Source: Chryseobacterium indicum
GTDB lineage: Bacteria > Bacteroidota > Bacteroidia > Flavobacteriales > Weeksellaceae
Assembly (NCBI RefSeq): GCF_021504595.1
Contig: NZ_JACSGT010000003.1
Coordinates: 248,001 to 312,000, forward strand
DNA length: 64,000 bases
Direction: 5' to 3'
Part shown: in pieces, positions 18,624 to 27,168 of the stretch
Layout of the letters: each line of letters opens with the position of its first letter
How positions within the stretch are numbered: the stretch's first letter is position 1
Program-made: the position numbers and the translations under genes
The notes under the pieces: model-generated
The model's database searches: none
Seen by the model: the letters and a program-made list of their open reading frames with translations, nothing else
Told to the model about the DNA's origin: nothing

Positions 18624-19046
18624 ATGCAAATAGATTTTAAAGAAATAAATATAGGCATCTACATTCGCCAATGCATAACAGAAAGAGGTATAGAAATTTC
18701 AAGGATTTGCAACTTTTTCAAATGCAGCGAAAATGAAGTAAATGACATGCTTTGTAAGAAAAGTACAGATACTCAGACTCTTCTGCATTGGAGTAAACTT
18801 TTAGAGTATGATTTTTTCAGACTGTATACACAACATCTTATCCTGTACTCCCCGCCTACAAAAACCAGAAATCCTGAATATAAAGATACTCTTCCAAAGT
18901 TCAGAAAGAATATCTACACAAAGGAAATCATTGATTTTATTTTGGAAATACTGGAAACCGGGTATAAAACCAAAGGTCAGATTATGGCTGAATACGGAAT
19001 TCCCAAAACAACATTACATAAATGGATCAGTAAATACAAAAAATGA
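18624..19046 (+). CDS. Two-domain helix-turn-helix protein, HTH1 of cassette B
   Basis: 140 residues. The N-terminal repressor-like helical domain (FKEINIGIYIRQC, SRICNFFKCSENE, LLHWSKLLEYDFFRLYTQH) is followed by YSPP and a C-terminal transposase-type helix-turn-helix (IPKTTLHKWISKYKK). It is 151 nt after the surface gene and 16 nt before HTH2, so the pair is probably one transcript. It contains no nuclease residues. Confidence 0.8.
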   Translation: MQIDFKEINIGIYIRQCITERGIEISRICNFFKCSENEVNDMLCKKSTDTQTLLHWSKLLEYDFFRLYTQHLILYSPPTKTRNPEYKDTLPKFRKNIYTKEIIDFILEILETGYKTKGQIMAEYGIPKTTLHKWISKYKK

Positions 19047-19062
19047 CCTCTGAAAACTATAA

Positions 19063-19407
19063 ATGATGAAAAACGCAGCACAAATAAACTATAAAAAAAT
19101 TTATCAGGATATTCTTGAGATGAAGTTTCCGGAAAAGAAAGAGCAATGTTTCTCTGTTTTAAACAAGAAAGAACTTTCTATGCTGGATGTTATAGACCTC
19201 AACCAAAAAATATTCGGGAAATCTGATAAGCAGACCGACGTATTTAATCAGAGACATCGGTCTTACGACAAATCAGCTGTTTTAAAAATTCTGGAATATC
19301 AGACGGTAAATAATCTTAATAATTCTGAGCTGGCTAAACATTTTAAACTTAGCCGGAATACCATTACAAAATGGAGAAGGAATTATAGTGAGATTAAGGC
19401 TTTATAA
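19063..19407 (+). CDS. Small helix-turn-helix protein, HTH2 of cassette B
   Basis: 114 residues (113 from the second ATG at 19066). It carries the NYKKIYQDILEMKFPEKK block and the C-terminal helix-turn-helix (NSELAKHFKLSRNTITKWRR). The first half is almost identical in DNA sequence to the cassette E copy at 25142, while the second half diverges. The partner role with HTH1 is inferred from constant adjacency. Confidence 0.8.
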   Translation: MMKNAAQINYKKIYQDILEMKFPEKKEQCFSVLNKKELSMLDVIDLNQKIFGKSDKQTDVFNQRHRSYDKSAVLKILEYQTVNNLNNSELAKHFKLSRNTITKWRRNYSEIKAL

Positions 19408-19461
19408 AATATTCTTAATTAATTTAGGAAAAGTTTTATGACATCATCTTAGGGAACTTTT

Positions 19462-20448
19462 CTATCTCCCTACATTTTCAAGAGATCTAATGTATTCAGT
19501 AGGAGACATTCCGGTTTCCTTTTTAAAAGCTTTATTAAATTGGGGCTGATGCAGAAAACCCGCCTTTTTCGACAGATGGATTATCTTAAAAGCTTTATGA
19601 TTTCCGCTATTCAGGTTATTAATTACATTTTTTATCCTGTACTGATTAACAATTTCATAAAAAGTAGTTTCTCCTATTTTATTTAAAGCATTGGAAATGT
19701 AGGTTTTATTAGAGTTCAGATGCTCCGTTAAATCATCAAGGCTAAAATATGGATCAAGATACAGCTTATCAGCTTCTAAAGCAGTAATGATTTCGCTGTA
19801 TAATATTTCTAATTTTTTCTCTCGCTGTGTTTTGTTGTTTTGTTCGCTGCTAAGATTAACGATTTGAGATTGTGAGTTTAAGTAAGTTTCTATTTTTGTT
19901 TTATTGATGATATAAAAATAATTTAATGCAACAATGGTGAACGTTACAATTATTGGGAGTGCTTCCTGTACAAATTTTCCGGGACCTGACATCTCCTTAT
20001 GCAAAATAAATATATCAGAGCTTTCCGAATAAAAGCAGAAAAAGATCTGCAAACCCAATAATGTAAATATAACTATTGTAGACAGAATAGTCTGCTTTAA
20101 AGTATTTACCATATAGAGGGAAGTAGGAAATGCGAGATAGAAGGTAGCATAAGACGGTCTGAAGGGAAAAAAATAGAAGAAACTCACTATATATAATAAC
20201 AGAAACATTATTACACATACCAGATTTACCAGCAGCCTGAAAGAAATCTTCATAAGAAGATTAATATTGAAAAAGAAAAACAGATGAAGAAGCAATGGAA
20301 TTAAATAGACATACAATGATAAATTTAAGTAATGAGTCTGGTAATATATTTTAAGCTCAATTAAAGCATTGATTGAGAAAAAGGCTGTATAAACAATAAT
20401 ATAGCGCTTAATAAATATCCTCTGATTTTCTTTTAAATCGTAATTCAT
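19462..20448 (-). CDS. Membrane-anchored AraC-type regulator (locus C)
   Basis: 328 residues. Six hydrophobic helices lie in about residues 10-190, then an AraC-type domain (FSLDDLTEHLNSNKTYISNA, AGFLHQPQFNKAFKKETGMSP). It is a clear paralogue of the protein at 15704 and has the same place relative to its surface gene: divergent, with about 390 nt between. It probably controls the 20840 gene in response to a membrane signal. The 3' end faces cassette B. Confidence 0.85.
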   Translation of the reverse strand: MNYDLKENQRIFIKRYIIVYTAFFSINALIELKIYYQTHYLNLSLYVYLIPLLLHLFFFFNINLLMKISFRLLVNLVCVIMFLLLYIVSFFYFFPFRPSYATFYLAFPTSLYMVNTLKQTILSTIVIFTLLGLQIFFCFYSESSDIFILHKEMSGPGKFVQEALPIIVTFTIVALNYFYIINKTKIETYLNSQSQIVNLSSEQNNKTQREKKLEILYSEIITALEADKLYLDPYFSLDDLTEHLNSNKTYISNALNKIGETTFYEIVNQYRIKNVINNLNSGNHKAFKIIHLSKKAGFLHQPQFNKAFKKETGMSPTEYIRSLENVGR

Positions 20449-20839
20449 GTTTTTATTTACTTATAAAAATATAAAAAAAACATGAAATGCCTTTTTTTTA
20501 TTCAGATATCCAATGATTCGTTATAAATTTTCATTTTAAAACCAATGAATAATTAAATTTCAAATTATTATTCATTAAATAACTTCTCTTATATAGCTAT
20601 AAATCATATATCTAAAATTGTAAAACGGAAATTTAAATTTCTCATTGCATTTTTATTGTGCTTTGAATTAATAATTTCCTTTCGTAAATAAATTTGCTTC
20701 CATAAATCTACGAAATTCTTTATCGTTTGATGAACAGATCAAATAACTCATCATCCAAGCAATTATTTTGTACCCCCTATCCTTATCACAAAATTTGTTT
20801 GCAAAAATAATTTTACAACATTTTTTAAATTCACACAAA
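20449..20839. other. Divergent intergenic region, locus C
   Basis: About 390 bases between the AraC-type gene and the surface gene. It must contain both promoters and the regulator's binding site. A TATTTTGTACC segment near 20764-20774 recurs as ATTTTGTA(T/C)C in the elements before cassettes C and E, but no full -33/-7 pair is clear. Confidence 0.45.
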
Positions 20840-22273
20840 ATGAAAACACAATTTTTACTGGGCGCATTTTTGCTTTCCTCAATTGCTTATTCTCAAGTAG
20901 GTATTAAAACAAGTACACCAGAGGCTACTTTAGATATAAGAGCCAAAAATCACAACGGTGCTGTAACTGCAACAGATGGAATTCTTGTGCCGAGAGTTAA
21001 TTCATTGGCCAATTCAGGATCTGTAAACGGGCAGTTAGTTTATCTTATTGCAGATACCACAGCGCCAACATTTGCGAAAGGATTCTATTATTGGGATGGT
21101 GCATCATGGCAGCCTTTGTCATCAACTGCAGGAATTGGTTTATATGACACGACTCAGGATTCATGGAATGATGTTTCCGGGAATGTAACTCTGCCAACAG
21201 GAAGTGTTGCGATAGGCAGTACCACTCCGCATGCTTCTGCAGTTTTGGATATGTCATCCGTTACCAATAAAGGAATGATTGCACCCAACGTGGCTCTTAC
21301 AAGTATTACGGATCAGGTAACTGTTGCAAATCCAAAAAAAGGACTTTTGGTTTATAATACAGGTACTTCAACATTAACTACAGCGGGTTATGTATACTGG
21401 AACGGAACAGAATGGAGAACGCTTTACAATACTTCAGCAGCTAATCCCGCAATTACAGGGCTTAATTGTGCCAACGCATATGTTTCACCCACTACCTTCA
21501 CCAACGGTTCTCCTTATAGCGGAACCATTACAATTCCTTATACAGGTGGTAACGGCGGTTCCTATAACGCAGGTACCCCGTTTACGCAAAACGGTTTAAC
21601 TTTTACATTACAAGCCGGCGTATTATCCTCCAGTACAGGATCTATAACATATAGTGTTTCGGGAACCCCTAATTTCAGTTCTCCAAGCACTAAAACGGTG
21701 CCGTTTACTTTCTTAGGACAAACCTGTAACGCCATAATCGGGGCAGCAAATACATTTTCTATTGGTGAAACAAGAGGCTTTACAGTGGCTGTTCCCGCCT
21801 CTACTTTCTTAATAAATACAAGTTCAAACTGGATGACGGGCAGCAGTGATCCTACAGGAACCACAAATATAGGAACCGTAAATGGACGGTCTATGATTGC
21901 AGCAGCAAACAAGCTTTCTGATCCCAACGTAATTATTGTAAAAGGATTAAGGCTGGACTTCCTGAATGAGGGAACAGGTTCCAGTGTAAGACCTGTGGTG
22001 TATAATACGACCAGCAGTGTAATTAGATATCATACATCTGGCTTAAGTACTGCAGATGCCGTTACAAGTGGGGTCAGCAACTATGTAGCGCCGGGATATT
22101 TTGGTCAATATATGGATGGGAACAGTGATTTTACTTGTTCTAATAATAATTCTGCAGAATTTACTTCCGTTCAGCTTACGTTTGATGACGGGCAATGGTA
22201 CAAGGTTGAATTTCATGCAACACGAGTAGACGATGTATACCATGGATATTGGGTGGTAACCCGTATACAATAG
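20840..22273 (+). CDS. Secreted surface protein (locus C)
   Basis: About 477 residues from the ATG at 20840 (MKTQFLLGAF), which opens a signal peptide ending AYSQ; the longer frame from 20768 lacks one. Residues 20-200 carry the same QVGIKTSTPEATLDIRAKNH start and GILVPR / GLLVYN..TEW modules as the 16949 protein. Residues about 215-320 are the IPYTGGNGGSYNAG domain. The C-terminal part is a separate beta domain (about 320-477). A paralogue of 16949 with a diverged C-terminus. Likely a surface fibre or adhesin. Confidence 0.8.
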   Translation: MKTQFLLGAFLLSSIAYSQVGIKTSTPEATLDIRAKNHNGAVTATDGILVPRVNSLANSGSVNGQLVYLIADTTAPTFAKGFYYWDGASWQPLSSTAGIGLYDTTQDSWNDVSGNVTLPTGSVAIGSTTPHASAVLDMSSVTNKGMIAPNVALTSITDQVTVANPKKGLLVYNTGTSTLTTAGYVYWNGTEWRTLYNTSAANPAITGLNCANAYVSPTTFTNGSPYSGTITIPYTGGNGGSYNAGTPFTQNGLTFTLQAGVLSSSTGSITYSVSGTPNFSSPSTKTVPFTFLGQTCNAIIGAANTFSIGETRGFTVAVPASTFLINTSSNWMTGSSDPTGTTNIGTVNGRSMIAAANKLSDPNVIIVKGLRLDFLNEGTGSSVRPVVYNTTSSVIRYHTSGLSTADAVTSGVSNYVAPGYFGQYMDGNSDFTCSNNNSAEFTSVQLTFDDGQWYKVEFHATRVDDVYHGYWVVTRIQ

Positions 22274-22332
22274 TCAGCACATTGGGATTTCAGAAGTAAA
22301 CACAAATTCAATATATAAAACATGAAGATAAA

Positions 22333-22492
22333 GAGATAAGCTATAAACCAATTACGGGAAAAAGGACAAAGAATAATTGATTCAATTTTTCATATCATTT
22401 TCATACGACATTTTGTATCTGTTTTCTCAAAATGTAAGGAGTGATATCTTCGGTTATCCGTGATTTTTACTCTGAGATTTATAGTTTATCTC
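22333..22492 (+). promoter_or_regulatory. Conserved intergenic hairpin, cassette C
   Basis: Arms GAGATAAGCTATAAA (22333-22347) and TTTATAGTTTATCTC (22478-22492) pair over 15 positions with one G-T wobble, enclosing about 130 nt. Much of the enclosed sequence (for example the TTTTTCATAT/CATTTTCATA part and ATTTTGTA) resembles the element at 24421-24583. Confidence 0.65.
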
Positions 22493-22569
22493 ATTATGCT
22501 AAACCAAGAATTTGAACGGCCTCGATATTTCAACTGACATTGTAATACTGAAGATGAATACTTATAAAA

Positions 22570-22872
22570 ATGCAAACAGACTTTAAAGAAATAAATATAG
22601 GAATATACATTCATCAATGTATAAAAGACAGAGAAATGAATCTTTCAACAATCTGTAATTTTATGAAATGCAGCGAAGATGAAATAAACAAAATATACCA
22701 TCAGAAAAGCATGAATACTGAGACGCTTCTGCAATGGAGTAAATTACTGAAATATGATTTTTTCAGACCGTATATACGCTTATTTTATATTCCTCACTTA
22801 CAAAAACTAAAGACCTCCAATCTCCGAAAAGTATATATCACACAAGAAAACTCAACTAAAATAGTATTATAA
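22570..22872 (+). pseudogene. Frameshifted HTH1 gene, cassette C
   Basis: The first 71 residues match HTH1 (FKEINIGIYIHQC, LLQWSKLLKYDFFR). After FFRPY the frame is lost: the DNA that encodes YTQHLILYSPP in other copies is still recognisable but shortened, and only eroded traces of the next block remain. The C-terminal helix-turn-helix and the whole HTH2 gene are missing. The truncated product keeps only the N-terminal domain, so it is probably non-functional unless that domain acts alone. Confidence 0.75.
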
Positions 22873-22890
22873 ATTAATGAGGGATTAAAC

Positions 22891-23202
22891 ATGATTTTAA
22901 ATAAAGTTATTAACATTTTCAGATCCTTTTATGTATCCTCTAATGATAACCACATATGGAATGTACAAGTCGGAGAAAAAAGTCATCGCATTCAGGATGT
23001 TCTGAATAATTATGAAGTTTTAATTGGCAATACCAAATCTGAGGCTGTACAGTTCTTCAGAAAACATAATTTAATTAAAAAAGATTCGAACAAATGGATT
23101 TATGAAATAAAAAGGACTAATAAAGGAAATTATATAATAATACTTCATTTTTATCAGAATAACCTGATAAAAGTAAACTACAGTTACCTTGAGTATAAAT
23201 AA
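22891..23202 (+). CDS. Unknown small protein before the glycosyltransferase
   Basis: 103 residues, not recognised. There is no signal peptide and no clear motif; the C-terminal half is beta-like (KWIYEIKRTNKGNYIIILHF). It ends 6 nt before the glycosyltransferase start, so the two are probably co-translated. It replaces the HTH2 position of cassette C. Confidence 0.5.
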   Translation: MILNKVINIFRSFYVSSNDNHIWNVQVGEKSHRIQDVLNNYEVLIGNTKSEAVQFFRKHNLIKKDSNKWIYEIKRTNKGNYIIILHFYQNNLIKVNYSYLEYK

Positions 23203-23208
23203 GCAAAG

Positions 23209-24378
23209 ATGAAAAAGAGAATAATGTTCAGAATACGTTCCATGCAAATGGGAGGTGTCCCCAAGGTACTGATTGACATACTTAAAAATATTGACAAGGA
23301 AAAATTTGAAGCTTCGGTTCTTTTACAGATTAATCAGGGTGAACTTTTAGCAGAGATCCCTAAAAACGTAAAAATAACATCACTGGCAAAGGGTAAACAT
23401 GAAATGAGTTCCATAAAGTATATTCGTTTTGCACAGCTTGCTATAAGAAGTTTACAACTTGAAATCTATAAAGTATTTCCTCATCTTGTTAAAAGTAAAT
23501 TACATGAAACTCCGGATATTGAAATTGCGATTACCCATTCCTCCCTTCCCGACCTGTTAAGAAGCCCTTTCAAAAACTCAAAAAAAGTGAACTGGTTTCA
23601 TACTGACATCAGTTGGCATCATACTAAAACGTATGGGAAAAAGATTGCAAAAATGATGATGAAATGTGACTTGACAATATTTGGTTCTTTACACACAAGG
23701 CTGACATTTGAGAAGTTTCTCGATGTTAAAATATATAATGGAATACACATTCATAATACTTTTGACGAAAAAAATGTCTTAGAAAAATCTCTTTTAGAAA
23801 TTACGGATATAAACAACAGAATTCTTGATACCCAAAAAAAGATTTTCGTTTCAGTAGGGAGACTTGAATACCAAAAGGGTTATGACCTTCTGATTGAAGT
23901 ACATCAGGAACTTGTTAATGAGGGGTACGATCACATCATCGTTGTAATTGGAGATGGAAGTCAGAACGTAAATTTAAATAATAAAGTGAAAGCTTTAAAG
24001 CTGGAAGACAGTTTTCTTCTTCTTGGAAACCGCAATAATCCCTATCCTTATATCAGGAAAGCAGATTATTATATTCAGCCTTCACGTTATGAATCTTATC
24101 CTATTGCTTTAGGAGAAACTCTTATTCTGAATATTCCTATCATAAGCACAGAAGTAGGAGGGGTAAGTGAATTGTTGAATCATGAAAAAACGGCTTATCT
24201 CGTAAATTTCGATAAATATGAATTGAAAACAGCGATGAAAAAATTTATGAATAATCCTCATTTGATAGAAGAGATAAAAAATGAACAAAAAAAATTTAAT
24301 GTAGAAAATTACAACACAAAGATTCACTCAAAAATTAATCATGTTCTTTCAAAACTTGTTATTAATTATATGGATTGA
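23209..24378 (+). CDS. GT4-family glycosyltransferase
   Basis: 389 residues, GT-B fold. The N-terminal domain begins RIRSMQMGGVPKVL, and the C-terminal nucleotide-sugar domain carries VSVGRLEYQKGYDLL, IVVIGDGS and the EX7E signature in RYESYPIALGE, with GGVSELL following. It transfers a sugar from an activated donor to a cytoplasmic acceptor, probably for a surface polysaccharide or a glycoprotein; acceptor unknown. It sits alone between two HTH cassettes, with no sugar-biosynthesis genes, which suggests insertion into the locus. Confidence 0.88.
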   Translation: MKKRIMFRIRSMQMGGVPKVLIDILKNIDKEKFEASVLLQINQGELLAEIPKNVKITSLAKGKHEMSSIKYIRFAQLAIRSLQLEIYKVFPHLVKSKLHETPDIEIAITHSSLPDLLRSPFKNSKKVNWFHTDISWHHTKTYGKKIAKMMMKCDLTIFGSLHTRLTFEKFLDVKIYNGIHIHNTFDEKNVLEKSLLEITDINNRILDTQKKIFVSVGRLEYQKGYDLLIEVHQELVNEGYDHIIVVIGDGSQNVNLNNKVKALKLEDSFLLLGNRNNPYPYIRKADYYIQPSRYESYPIALGETLILNIPIISTEVGGVSELLNHEKTAYLVNFDKYELKTAMKKFMNNPHLIEEIKNEQKKFNVENYNTKIHSKINHVLSKLVINYMD

Positions 24379-24420
24379 AAGTTAAACACAAATTCAGTAT
24401 ACAAAAATATTAGAGCGAAG

Positions 24421-24583
24421 AGATAAGCTATAACAAATTACTGGAATGGTACAAAGGCAATTGATTAAATTTTTCATATTATTTTCATAGAAAATTTTGT
24501 ACCGCTACTTATAATAGCTCTTCAGAATTAAGAAGAAAGTCTTGTGAATCATTATTTTCAATTCTAAAATTTATAGTTTATCT
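24421..24583 (+). promoter_or_regulatory. Conserved intergenic hairpin, cassette E
   Basis: Arms AGATAAGCTATAA (24421-24433) and TTATAGTTTATCT (24571-24583) pair with one G-T wobble; a T-rich run follows. The loop shares TTTTTCATAT and ATTTTGTACC segments with cassette C. It is preceded by the AACACAAATTCA block near 24386. Confidence 0.65.
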
Positions 24584-24662
24584 TCTTTTTTTTGCAATAA
24601 TCTATTCCATATATGCATTGCTGATGCCTTTGTTACTGAGCATGAAAAATTATAAATACGGT

Positions 24663-25094
24663 ATGAAAAAAGATTTTAAGGAAATAAATATAGGGATATA
24701 TATCCATCAACGCGTAAAAGACAGAGGAATGGATCTTTCGAGGATCTGTAATTTTATGAAATGCTGTGAAGAAGAAATAAATAAAATGTATTCACAAAAA
24801 AGCATTGATACTCAGCTTCTTCTACGCTGGAGTAAACTTTTGGAATATGATTTTTTCAGAATCTACACGCAGCATCTTATTTTATACTCACCGCCTACGA
24901 AAGCAAAGGATTTAGAAAGAAAGAATCAGAATAAGGTAGTTCCCCAGTTCAGAAAGAATATCTACACAAAAGAGATCATAGATTTTGTATTGGAATTGCT
25001 GAAAACAAGACAGAAAACCAAAAATGAGATTATTACAGAATATGGTATTCCTAAAACCACTTTGCACAAATGGATAAGCAAATATGATATCTGA
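24663..25094 (+). CDS. Two-domain helix-turn-helix protein, HTH1 of cassette E
   Basis: 143 residues from the ATG at 24663 (MKKDFKEINIG), matching the start of the other copies; the upstream in-frame ATG at 24618 adds an unrelated stretch. N-terminal repressor-like domain (SRICNFMKCCEEE, LLRWSKLLEYDFFRIYTQH), YSPP, then the transposase-type helix-turn-helix (IPKTTLHKWISKY). It follows the glycosyltransferase and precedes HTH2 by 47 nt. Confidence 0.8.
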   Translation: MKKDFKEINIGIYIHQRVKDRGMDLSRICNFMKCCEEEINKMYSQKSIDTQLLLRWSKLLEYDFFRIYTQHLILYSPPTKAKDLERKNQNKVVPQFRKNIYTKEIIDFVLELLKTRQKTKNEIITEYGIPKTTLHKWISKYDI

Positions 25095-25141
25095 AAACAT
25101 CGTTTGCGAAACCCTGTATACAAAGATAAAAACGATAATTA

Positions 25142-25483
25142 ATGAAAAACGCAGCACAAATAAACTATAAAAAAATCTATCAGGATATTCTTGAGATGAA
25201 GTTTCCGGAAAAGAAAGAGCAATGTTTCTCTGTTTTAAACAAGAAAGAACTTTCTATGCTGGATGTTATAGACCTCAACCAAAAAATATTCGGGAAATCT
25301 GATAAACAAACGGATAGATTTAACCAAAGACACAGATCTTATGACAAACAGACGATTTTGAAAATTCTGGAATATCAGACGATAAATAATCTCAACAATT
25401 CTGAACTTTCAAGACACTTTAAGCTCAGCAGGAATACCATTACAAAATGGAGAAAGAATCAAGGCAATATCATGGATTTATAA
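25142..25483 (+). CDS. Small helix-turn-helix protein, HTH2 of cassette E
   Basis: 113 residues; the N-terminal half is the same as the cassette B copy, and the C-terminal helix-turn-helix (NSELSRHFKLSRNTITKWRK) differs at several positions. The DNA is nearly identical to 19066-19230 up to about codon 56, then diverges, which points to recent recombination between the two cassettes. Confidence 0.8.
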   Translation: MKNAAQINYKKIYQDILEMKFPEKKEQCFSVLNKKELSMLDVIDLNQKIFGKSDKQTDRFNQRHRSYDKQTILKILEYQTINNLNNSELSRHFKLSRNTITKWRKNQGNIMDL

Positions 25484-25583
25484 AATTTCAGTGCTCAATT
25501 TATACCAGATAGAGAATAATCTGGTAATATGGATTTTGGAGATTCTGAAAAAAATCCCCACCCTTCCGGATGGAGATTCAAAA

Positions 25584-26225
25584 TTAAATTAAGGTATAAG
25601 CCCCAAGATACGCGCTGTTACACGCAAGCGTTTCTTTCGCATTCCTGAAAAACACCCAGACCTGAATTTCCTTTCCTGTGTAAGAAGCAGGCATCGTGAC
25701 ATCGGCAGTCAATGCTCCCCTTTCGGCAACAGATTCGAAAATTTCAAACGTTCCCAGTTCTTCGCAATAACACACCACATTGGCTTTGTCGGCGGTATCT
25801 GCATTTCCCTGTGCGGAATTGTCTTCCAAGCTCAGCGCAATGATATTTCCGGTCTGCGGAGCAGCAGTGACGTTCTGGAAACCTGCCAGATCACCTTTCG
25901 TGATCAGAACCTTATTGTATACCAGTTCGGGAACATCGCCATTCATCTGTAATGCTTCGCTGATGGTATAGGAAACCGCCATATTCACCCTCGATTTTGA
26001 GCCGCTCCCCGATCCGAAATACTTCGTCTGGATGTTTTTGAGCGGCTGCAGAAAGCTGATCACCATGCTGAATCTGGTCTGCTGCAGAAGCTGTTTATCG
26101 GTGGGCTGTTTCGAGCTTGGTTTGGGAATGCTTCTGATAATGTCCTGTCCGCGCCAGTTTGCGCCAACAATCGTTCCAACTTTTCCTGAAAATCCGCCAA
26201 GGATTCCTTTTGTTATTCGTGCCAT
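25584..26225 (-). CDS. DUF6266-family protein
   Basis: 213 residues from the ATG at 26225 (MARITKGILGG); an upstream ATG at 26234 would add three residues. The opening GILGGFSGKVGTIVGANWRG is the hallmark of DUF6266, a Bacteroidota family often present in many copies per genome. There is no signal peptide and no known function. The gene is preceded by a structured, repeat-containing element also found, without its gene, at 4982-5196. GC-richer than its surroundings, which fits transfer. Confidence 0.85.
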   Translation of the reverse strand: MARITKGILGGFSGKVGTIVGANWRGQDIIRSIPKPSSKQPTDKQLLQQTRFSMVISFLQPLKNIQTKYFGSGSGSKSRVNMAVSYTISEALQMNGDVPELVYNKVLITKGDLAGFQNVTAAPQTGNIIALSLEDNSAQGNADTADKANVVCYCEELGTFEIFESVAERGALTADVTMPASYTGKEIQVWVFFRNAKETLACNSAYLGAYTLI

Positions 26226-26430
26226 TTTGTGCATTTTTATTGGTTAACAGAACGAAGGTATTACAGAATTTTCCAATTTCAGGCACCTGTGAAAAAGATG
26301 ACCGGTTTTGACTGATTTTGACCGGTTTTGACCGGTTTGAAAACCCATTTCTTCGGATCATGTTCGGGTCTTCTTCGGATCGGCTTCGGAAAAATGGGAT
26401 TTTTTCCGAAGAAACACCGAACAACAGCCG
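26226..26430 (-). promoter_or_regulatory. Structured upstream element of the DUF6266 gene
   Basis: Contains four in-register 10-mers (TGACCGGTTT type) at 26299-26338 and a downstream hairpin whose inner arms (CTTCGGAAAAA and its complement) are intact, while the outer arms are degraded compared with the copy at 4982-5196. It is almost identical to that copy otherwise and reaches the start codon. Possible roles are a translational leader or a site for element mobility. Confidence 0.7.
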
Positions 26431-26693
26431 AAGGATTCCGGGAGAATTTTGAGTGGTTTTTGATTGGGAAATAATGGGTTTTTAGCTTTTTGTCGGGAAG
26501 AATATATTTTCCTCATTCATGTAAAAAGTAAGCGCAGATTTGATTTCACTTCTTTAAATCACTAACTGAAACCACCTATTATGCCAGCATCTATAATGGA
26601 GAAAAGATAAATAATGATGTTATTTGTGTTCAAATTTTGATGAACTGCAAGAGAAAATTAATTCTTTTGGAATAAGTCTGTTTAAACTTTTAT

Positions 26694-26864
26694 TTAACCG
26701 CAAAAGAAGCAAAAGATTGTAACACTTTAGTAGTTTAAGTTTAATACTTAAATGGAAAAAAGAACACATAAGTTAAAAAAAAATCAAAGATTTTTTCTCT
26801 TTGCAAACTTTTGAAATACTTTGAATAAATCCAATAAAGTCTTTAGTGTCCCTTTTGCGGTTAA
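26694..26864. mobile_element. MITE-like element with 13-bp terminal inverted repeats
   Basis: TTAACCGCAAAAG at 26694-26706 is exactly inverted at 26852-26864, bounding 171 bp of non-coding AT-rich DNA that is itself rich in A and T runs. No transposase is inside. The size and ends fit a miniature inverted-repeat element or dispersed repeat. Confidence 0.6.
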
Positions 26865-26987
26865 TTATGAAATTAGTTTTATCACAAGTTTAATAAAAAT
26901 AGCTTCAATACAATGTCTGACATTTTGGTTTTTTGGTAATTTCTACCTACATATTTTTATTAAAATTATGAGATAACCCAATTGAAA

Positions 26988-27060
26988 AGCCGTGTTGCTA
27001 ATCTTAACAATGCCAATTGTAGAAGTTATATTCGTAGATTAGCATTCCAAAGGAACGGCT
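26988..27060. other. Structured intergenic sequence
   Basis: Outer arms AGCCGT/ACGGCT and inner arms GCTAATCT/AGATTAGC (26997-27004 and 27036-27043) can form a 73-nt hairpin. It lies in the 940-nt gene-free region before the protease operon. It may be a small RNA, a terminator or an element end; the rest of this region (26865-27168) shows no gene. Confidence 0.35.
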
Positions 27061-27168
27061 ATCCTTAGAACATTTACCGCATTACAGACATCAATCTTCC
27101 GGATTGATTGATGAATTTATTATTATTTCTAAACAGAGTCTGCCTAAAGCAGCAAACCTCTTTTTACT

